Below are positions 57,824 to 64,000 of a stretch of 64,000 nucleotides of DNA, in pieces. The translations under genes and the position numbers were made by a program. Position 1 is the first letter of the stretch. Each line of letters begins with the position of its first letter. The stretch covers positions 806,001-870,000 of the forward strand of contig CAVSDT010000001.1 of the NCBI GenBank assembly GCA_963726825.1. Direction: 5' to 3'. The DNA is from DATLGB01 sp963726825 (GTDB lineage Bacteria > Actinomycetota > Thermoleophilia > Solirubrobacterales > Solirubrobacteraceae). The notes under the pieces were generated by a model that was given only the letters and a program-made list of their open reading frames with translations, did not search any database and was not told where the DNA came from.

Positions 57824-59184
57824 AGCTCATTCCACGCGCAGCGGCGCTCGCGTCGCTCGCCGCGCTGGCGGTCGCGGGCTGCGGCACGCCCGGCGGCTCA
57901 AGCGCTGACACGACGAAGAAGACGGACAAGCAGGCGAAGGCGACCGTCTCCAAGCCGGACGTCGCCAAGGCGGGTGACGTCACGCTGACCGTCTGGGACC
58001 AGGAGGTCCGCGGCGGCCAGGCCAAGCAGATGAAGCGCCTCAACGCCGAGTTCCAGGCCAAGTACCCCAACGTCAAGATCAAGCGCGTCGCGCGGTCGTT
58101 CACCGACCTGCAGAAGACCCTCAAGGTCGCCATCAACGGCAACAACCCGCCCGACGTCGTCGAGGCCAACCAGGGCCGCCCGATCATGGGCGCGCTGGTG
58201 AAGGCCGGCATCCTGCGCCCGCTGGATCCGTACGCGAAGGCCTACGGCTGGGCCGACCGCTACTCGCCGACCCTCCTCGACCTCAACCGGTTCTCCTCCG
58301 ACGGCAAGACCTTCGGGGACGGCAACCTCTACGGCCTCTCGCAGATGGGCGAGATCGTCGGCGTCTTCTACAACACGGACAAGGTCAAGACGCCCCCGAC
58401 GACCTTCGCCGAGTTCGAGACGTCGCTCGCAGACGCCAAGAAGAGCGGCGACACCCCGATCGCGTTCGGCAACCTGGACAAGTTCGGCGGCATCCACGAG
58501 TACGAGACGGTGCTCGCGCAGACGGCCGACAAGCAGGCCGTGCGCGACTTCGTGTTCGCCGCCGACGGCGCGTCCTTCGACGCCCCGGGCTTCAAGGAGG
58601 CGGCCGCGAAGCTGCAGGACTGGGCCAAGCAGGGCTACTTCACGAAGAACTTCAACGGCGTCGGCTACGACCCCGCGTGGCAGCGCTTCACGAAGGGCGA
58701 CGGCCGCTACCTGATCGCCGGCACGTGGCTGACCGCCGATCTCGCCGACGCGATGGGCGACAAGGTCGGCTTCATGCTGATGCCGGGCCAGGAGGCCGGG
58801 GCGGACCCGGTCGCGCTCGGCGGCGAGAGCCTGCCGTTCACCGTCACGTCGAAGTCCGAGCACCCCGACGTCGCGGCCGCCTACATCGACTTCATCACGG
58901 ACGCCAACGCGGCCAAGGTGCTGGCGGAGACCAACAACCTCCCGGCGATGAAGACGGCGACGGAGGACTCGATCGCCGACGGCCTCCCGAAGGAGGTCTT
59001 CGCCCAGTGGACGAAGCTCAACGAGACGGACGGGCTGATCCCCTACCTGGACTACACCACCCCGACGTTCTACGACGACATCTCGGCCGCGGTGCAGAAG
59101 CTGATGGCCGAGAAGGACTCCCCGACGCAGTTCATCTCGAACATGCAGGACGTGTTCTCGAAGTTCATGAGCACGCAGGCCTAG
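57820..59184 (+). CDS. Sugar ABC transporter solute-binding lipoprotein (family 1)
   Basis: 454 residues. Lipoprotein signal with LAVAGC (Cys21), then a Lys/Thr-rich linker and VTLTVWDQEVRGGQAKQMKRL, typical of family 1 oligosaccharide binders. NGNNPPDVVEANQGRP and ESLPFTVTSKSEHPDVAAAYI follow. Captures a glycoside at the cell surface for the permease pair downstream. AGGAGGG lies seven bases before the ATG, which is itself inside the kinase stop. Confidence 0.94.
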   Translation: MKLIPRAAALASLAALAVAGCGTPGGSSADTTKKTDKQAKATVSKPDVAKAGDVTLTVWDQEVRGGQAKQMKRLNAEFQAKYPNVKIKRVARSFTDLQKTLKVAINGNNPPDVVEANQGRPIMGALVKAGILRPLDPYAKAYGWADRYSPTLLDLNRFSSDGKTFGDGNLYGLSQMGEIVGVFYNTDKVKTPPTTFAEFETSLADAKKSGDTPIAFGNLDKFGGIHEYETVLAQTADKQAVRDFVFAADGASFDAPGFKEAAAKLQDWAKQGYFTKNFNGVGYDPAWQRFTKGDGRYLIAGTWLTADLADAMGDKVGFMLMPGQEAGADPVALGGESLPFTVTSKSEHPDVAAAYIDFITDANAAKVLAETNNLPAMKTATEDSIADGLPKEVFAQWTKLNETDGLIPYLDYTTPTFYDDISAAVQKLMAEKDSPTQFISNMQDVFSKFMSTQA

Positions 59185-59188
59185 CCGC

Positions 59189-60082
59189 ATGAGGCGTGCG
59201 TCCGCCGGCAGCCTGCGATCACCCGGGGAACCCGGGAAGGTCGCGTACCTGTACCTGCTGCCGGCGGGCGTCGTCTTCGCGGTCTTCGTGCTCCTGCCCC
59301 TGGTGCACGCGGCCTGGCTGTCCCTGTTTGACTGGGACGGGCTGACGCCCGGGATCTGGACGGGGCTGTCGAACTACACGGACGCGCTGTCGGACGGCGG
59401 CCTGCGCTCGGCGTTCCTCCACGCGCTGATCCTGATCGTCTTCTACGCGCTGGTGCCGCTGCTGATCGGCCTCGTGATCGCGGGCCTGCTGGCAAGGGTG
59501 CAGGTGCGCGGGCTGCCGTTCTTCCGCACCGTGCTGTTCCTGCCGCAGGTGATCGCGATGGTCGTCGTCGCGGTGATGTGGCGGATGATCTACGACCCCG
59601 GGGCGGGGGCCCTGAACACGCTGCTCGGGCTCGTCGGGATCGGCAACCAGGACTGGCTCGGCTCCTTCTCGCTCGCCCTGCCCTCGGTCGGCGCGATCGG
59701 GACCTGGGTCATGTACGGCCTGGCGATGGTGCTGCTGCTCGCCGGCGTGCAGAAGATCCCGCCGTCGCTGTATGACGCCGCCCGCGTCGACGGGGCGGGC
59801 CTCGTGCGCGAGTTCTTCGCCGTCACGCTGCCGGCGCTGCGCGGGGAGATCGCGGTCGCGCTGACGCTGACCACGATCCAGGCGCTGCGCAACTTCGACA
59901 TCGTCTACGTCACCACCGGCGGCGGGCCGGGCACCTCCACCACCGTGCCGTCCTACGAGGTCTACAACCGCGCCTTCAACGGCGGGCAGGTCGGCTCGGC
60001 CGCCGCCGTCGGCATCATCCTGACGGCGATCATCTTCGTCATCACCGTCGCCATCAACCGCGTCGCGGAGCGCACGACATGA
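59189..60082 (+). CDS. Sugar ABC transporter permease, MalF/UgpA-like
   Basis: 297 residues with about six TM helices and the EAA loop PPSLYDAARVDGAGLVREFF (the usual E-A-A is D-A-A). Starts four bases after the binding protein stop; stop overlaps the next permease (ATGA). Confidence 0.93.
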   Translation: MRRASAGSLRSPGEPGKVAYLYLLPAGVVFAVFVLLPLVHAAWLSLFDWDGLTPGIWTGLSNYTDALSDGGLRSAFLHALILIVFYALVPLLIGLVIAGLLARVQVRGLPFFRTVLFLPQVIAMVVVAVMWRMIYDPGAGALNTLLGLVGIGNQDWLGSFSLALPSVGAIGTWVMYGLAMVLLLAGVQKIPPSLYDAARVDGAGLVREFFAVTLPALRGEIAVALTLTTIQALRNFDIVYVTTGGGPGTSTTVPSYEVYNRAFNGGQVGSAAAVGIILTAIIFVITVAINRVAERTT

Positions 60083-60900
60083 CCGCCTCCCGCCGCGAGC
60101 AGACCTTCACCTACGGCGTCCTGATCCTGTTCGCCCTGATCGCGCTCGCGCCGCTCGTCGGCATCCTCATCACCGCGGTGCAGGACCGCGACGCGGCCGG
60201 GACCTTCGGGTCCTGGCAGGGCTTCCACCCCGGGAACTTCGTCACGGCGTTCAAAGCGGGCAACTTCGGCACCTACCTGAAGTCGAGCGTGATCGTCACG
60301 GTCGTGGTCGTCGCGGCCGCCTCCGTCTTGTCGATCCTGTCGGGCTATGCGTTCGGGCTGATGCGCTTCCGCGGTTCGACGGTGCTCTTCTACGTGTTCC
60401 TGCTCGGCCTGATGATCCCGACGGAGGCGATCATCGTGCCGCTCTACTACGACCTGCGCGACGCCGGGCTCACGAACACCTACTGGGCGCTGATCCTGCC
60501 CCAGCTGGGAACCTCGGTGGCGTTCGGCACCTTCTGGATGCGCGCCTACTTCCGCTCCGTCCCGCGGTCGCTCATCGACGCCGCGCGGATGGACGGCGCG
60601 TCGAGCTGGTTCACGCTGTGGCGGGTGCTGCTGCCGCTGGCCAAGCCGGCGGTGCTGACCATGTGCCTGCTGCTGTTCATGTGGACCTGGAACGAGTTCC
60701 TGCTCGCGTTGGTGATGGTCACCGACGAGGGCCTGCGCACCGCGCCGCTGGGCCTGTCGTTCTTCCAGGGCCGCAACACGTCCGACCTGACGCTCCTCGC
60801 CGCCGGCGCGGTGATCGTCGCGGCGCCGGTCGTGCTCGTCTACGTCTTCCTGCAACGTCACTTCATCCGCGGCATGCTCTCCGGCGCCGTCAAGGGGTAG
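60079..60900 (+). CDS. Sugar ABC transporter permease, MalG/UgpE-like
   Basis: 273 residues, about six TM helices, EAA loop RSLIDAARMDGASSWFTLWR. Partner of the MalF-like permease. Ends three bases before the ATPase gene. Confidence 0.93.
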   Translation: MTASRREQTFTYGVLILFALIALAPLVGILITAVQDRDAAGTFGSWQGFHPGNFVTAFKAGNFGTYLKSSVIVTVVVVAAASVLSILSGYAFGLMRFRGSTVLFYVFLLGLMIPTEAIIVPLYYDLRDAGLTNTYWALILPQLGTSVAFGTFWMRAYFRSVPRSLIDAARMDGASSWFTLWRVLLPLAKPAVLTMCLLLFMWTWNEFLLALVMVTDEGLRTAPLGLSFFQGRNTSDLTLLAAGAVIVAAPVVLVYVFLQRHFIRGMLSGAVKG

Positions 60901-60903
60901 CTC

Positions 60904-61998
<1,095 letters not shown>

Positions 61999-62029
61999 CC
62001 CCGGCCTTCCAAACAAGCGGTCGGTCGGA

Positions 62030-62035
62030 TAGCCT
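62030..62035 (+). promoter_or_regulatory. -10 box of a leaderless promoter for the nitronate monooxygenase operon
   Basis: TAGCCT, six bases before ATG 62042. Just upstream, CAAGCGGTCGGTCGG (62014-62028) lies where a TetR-type repressor could sit, but no regulator gene is seen. Confidence 0.5.
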
Positions 62036-62041
62036 CGAAGC

Positions 62042-63115
62042 ATGCCCGTCACGACGCCCTTGGCCGAGCGCATCGGCATCCAGCACCCGTTCATGCAGTC
62101 GGGCATGGGCGGCATCGGCCCGATCACGCTCGCGCGGCTCGCCGCGGCGATCTCGGAGGCGGGCGCGCTCGGGACGCTCGCCCAGCCCGCGCTGGTCCTG
62201 GAGGAGGGCGGCGGGGCCCAGGACGGCGTCGAGGAGCAGGTGGCGCTCGTGATCGAGCAGGTCCGGGCCGGCATCCGCGAGGCGGTCGAGCTGACGGACA
62301 AGCCGCTGGCCATCAACGTCCGCATCGCCCAGGAGCAGCCCGACGCGCCGGGCGTCATCCGGGCCATCCTCGAGGAGCGCGAGAACGACCCGCGAGTGCG
62401 CGCGCAGCTGACCGTCCTCACCACCTCGGGCGGGCACCCGAGCACCTACGGGATGAACGGCGACATCCGCGACTCGGGGATGCTGCACCTGCACGCGATC
62501 TCCAACGTCCGCCACGCGCTCACGGCGCAGCGCGAGGGCATCGACGGCCTGATCGCCACGGGGTTCGAGGCCGCCGGTCACGTCGGCCATTCGCCCGTGC
62601 ACACCTTCGTGCTCGTCCCGTCGGTGCGCAAGGCCGTCCCGGACCTGCCCGTGCTCTGCGCGGGTGGGGTCGTCGACGGGGCCGCCCTGGCGGGCGCGCT
62701 GGCCCTCGGCGCTGAGATGGGCTACATCGGCTCGCGCTTCCTCGCCGCCGACGAGTCCGAGTACCACCAGGCCAACAAGGACTTCATCGTGCGCGCGTCC
62801 GAGACCCAGACGGAGGTCGTCCCCGCGTTCTTCGGCCCGGCGCGCTTCATCGAGAACGGCTTCACCGACGAGGTCGCCCGTCTGGAGCGCGAGGGCGTGC
62901 CGCGCACGGAGCGGATGGCGATCGAGGGCGCCGCGATGCGCCGCGGCGCGCTGGACGGCGACCTGGAGACGGGGATGATGATCGGCGGGCAGGGGATCGG
63001 CCGCGTCGACGCCGTCATGCCAGCGGCCGACATCGTGGCCGAGATCGCACGCGAGCTCGAGGAGCACCTCGACCGGGTCGCCGGCTACGGGCGCGCGGCG
63101 GCGGGCACGCCGTGA
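62042..63115 (+). CDS. Nitronate monooxygenase / 2-nitropropane dioxygenase family protein
   Basis: 357 residues, FMN-dependent TIM barrel. IQHPFMQSGMGGIGPITLARLAAAISEAG opens the barrel; GFEAAGHVGH (the expected catalytic His) and PVLCAGGVVDGAALAGALALGAEMGYIGSRF (phosphate-binding strand) follow. It oxidises nitronates or a related enol, or reduces an enoyl substrate; the real substrate is often unknown. Overlaps the following acyl-CoA synthetase by GTGA, which suggests a shared catabolic task. Confidence 0.9.
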   Translation: MPVTTPLAERIGIQHPFMQSGMGGIGPITLARLAAAISEAGALGTLAQPALVLEEGGGAQDGVEEQVALVIEQVRAGIREAVELTDKPLAINVRIAQEQPDAPGVIRAILEERENDPRVRAQLTVLTTSGGHPSTYGMNGDIRDSGMLHLHAISNVRHALTAQREGIDGLIATGFEAAGHVGHSPVHTFVLVPSVRKAVPDLPVLCAGGVVDGAALAGALALGAEMGYIGSRFLAADESEYHQANKDFIVRASETQTEVVPAFFGPARFIENGFTDEVARLEREGVPRTERMAIEGAAMRRGALDGDLETGMMIGGQGIGRVDAVMPAADIVAEIARELEEHLDRVAGYGRAAAGTP

Positions 63116-64000
63116 CCGCCCCGGTGCGCGCACCCTCCTGGGCCGAGGCGATCACCCTCGGGGACGCGCTGCTGCGGACGGCCGGGGCGCACCCGGACGG
63201 CGTGGCGCTGGCGATGCCGGGCCGCAGCTGGACGTGGACGGCGGTCGCCGACCGGGCGGAGGCGACGGCCCGCAGCCTGACCGGCCTTGGCGTCGAGCGC
63301 GGCGACCGCGTCGGTGTGCTGCTCACCAACGGCTTCGACTGCCTCGCCTCGATCTTCGGCGTCGCCCTGGCCGGCGCGACCGTCGTGCCGATCAACGCCC
63401 GCTTCCGCACGCGCGAGATGGGCTACATCGTCGGCCACGCCGACCTCGTGGCGGTGATCACCTCCGACGCCGCCGACGACCACGTCGACCTGTTCGGGCT
63501 GCTCGCCGAGAGCATCGGCGGCCTGCCCGACGGGGCCGACCCGGTGGCGCTGCATCCGGCCGCGGCCCCGCAGCTGCGGGCGATCGTCCTGCTCGGCGGG
63601 CGCGAGGCCTCCGGAGCGCTGGGCGAGGGGGCGTTCCTGGCGCTGGGCGCGAAGGTCTGCGGCGCGGCGCTCGAACGCCGGCGCGGCCTCATCAGCCTGC
63701 GCGATCCGGCGATGGTCCTCTACACGTCCGGTACCACGGCTCAGCCACGCGGCGCGCTGATCGCCCACGAGGCGATCGTGCGGGTGTGGGGTGAGGTCGC
63801 GCGAGCGATGCGCCTGACGCCGGGGGACCGCATGTGGAACCCGTGCCCGATGTTCCACATCGCCGCCATCGGCGTCTCGATCGCCTGCGTGCTCAGCGCC
63901 ACGACGATCATCACCACGCGCTTCTTCGAGCCGGGGGAGACGCTGCGGCTCCTGCGTGAGGTCCCGCCGACGTCGCTGTACCCCGCCTATCCCGTGATCG
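63112..64000 (+). CDS. AMP-dependent acyl-CoA synthetase/ligase (3' end outside window)
   Basis: 296 residues are visible; the gene runs out of the window. GRSWTWTAVADRAEATARSL and LGVERGDRVGVLLTNGFDCLASIFGVALAGATVVPINARF are the N-terminal domain; the P-loop-like A3 motif is YTSGTTAQPRGALIAH, with Ala and Arg where GTTGxPKG is usual; the MFHIAAIGVS segment follows. Activates a carboxylic acid as acyl-AMP and then acyl-CoA. Start GTG 63112 overlaps the preceding stop. Confidence 0.92.
   Translation, partial: MTAPVRAPSWAEAITLGDALLRTAGAHPDGVALAMPGRSWTWTAVADRAEATARSLTGLGVERGDRVGVLLTNGFDCLASIFGVALAGATVVPINARFRTREMGYIVGHADLVAVITSDAADDHVDLFGLLAESIGGLPDGADPVALHPAAAPQLRAIVLLGGREASGALGEGAFLALGAKVCGAALERRRGLISLRDPAMVLYTSGTTAQPRGALIAHEAIVRVWGEVARAMRLTPGDRMWNPCPMFHIAAIGVSIACVLSATTIITTRFFEPGETLRLLREVPPTSLYPAYPVI

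Overview
The window is 64 kb of very GC-rich DNA (roughly three quarters G+C by eye) with dense genes, many four-base start/stop overlaps and frequent GTG and TTG starts. It looks like an actinobacterial chromosome, most probably Thermoleophilia (Solirubrobacterales: Solirubrobacter, Conexibacter or Patulibacter type). The best clue is the secreted protein at 34421, whose N-terminal ALFVALGGTSYAA segment followed by Gly-X-Y repeats I associate with that class. A long IleRS, a MscL with a Cys-rich tail and a SpoIIM-like gene fit too. I see no phage, IS element, CRISPR, rRNA or tRNA, and no gene-free stretch over about 210 bases.

Layout. 1-7028 (minus): one compact operon, precorrin-2 dehydrogenase, MoaB/MogA-like, ccmABC, a CcmD-like small protein, hemA, hemC and a cobA-hemD fusion leaving the window, linking heme and siroheme synthesis to cytochrome c maturation. 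7-19 kb: housekeeping and accessory genes (MpaB-like oxygenase, rarA, M20 peptidase, short FtsH-like protease, PAS-GGDEF-EAL protein, lipid kinase, methylmalonyl-CoA epimerase, PAP2, ychF, RraA-like, aminotransferase). 19-22.7 kb: secreted GH2 enzyme, stand-alone 5'-3' exonuclease, MaoC-type hydratase. 22.7-28.1 kb: a polyamine-type ABC importer (potABCD order) divergent from a GntR regulator plus cache-domain protein, with a promoter-operator between them. 28.1-34.3 kb: SpoIID-like protein, then a TPP enzyme of the acetolactate synthase family overlapping a succinate-semialdehyde-type dehydrogenase, then convergent fumC; the last two are separated by a 177-bp imperfect palindrome.

34.4-45.8 kb: collagen-like secreted protein, alpha/beta hydrolase, MATE transporter, MarR regulator, a protein made of nine 23-residue repeats, ileS, HhH-GPD repair protein, thioredoxin, SpoIIM-like protein and PolX. 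45.9-50.8 kb: PilZ protein, glycosyltransferase, otsB, mscL, clpP and an SRPBCC/ArsR pair with a palindromic operator. 50.9-54.7 kb: a 1260-residue secreted PIG-L/NEW3/CBM9-like/collagen protein. 54.8-62.0 kb: a complete glycoside utilisation operon (DeoR regulator, GH4, PfkB kinase, solute-binding lipoprotein, two permeases, ATPase). 62-64 kb: nitronate monooxygenase and the start of an acyl-CoA synthetase.

Two themes cross the window. First, at least fifteen genes have a TAnnnT -10 box (mostly TAGnnT) ending only 6-9 bases before the start codon, the mark of leaderless mRNAs; I used it to choose several starts. Second, the TPP enzyme/dehydrogenase pair beside fumarase matches the arrangement of the cyanobacterial 2-oxoglutarate decarboxylase/succinic-semialdehyde dehydrogenase bypass of the TCA cycle and is my main functional hypothesis.
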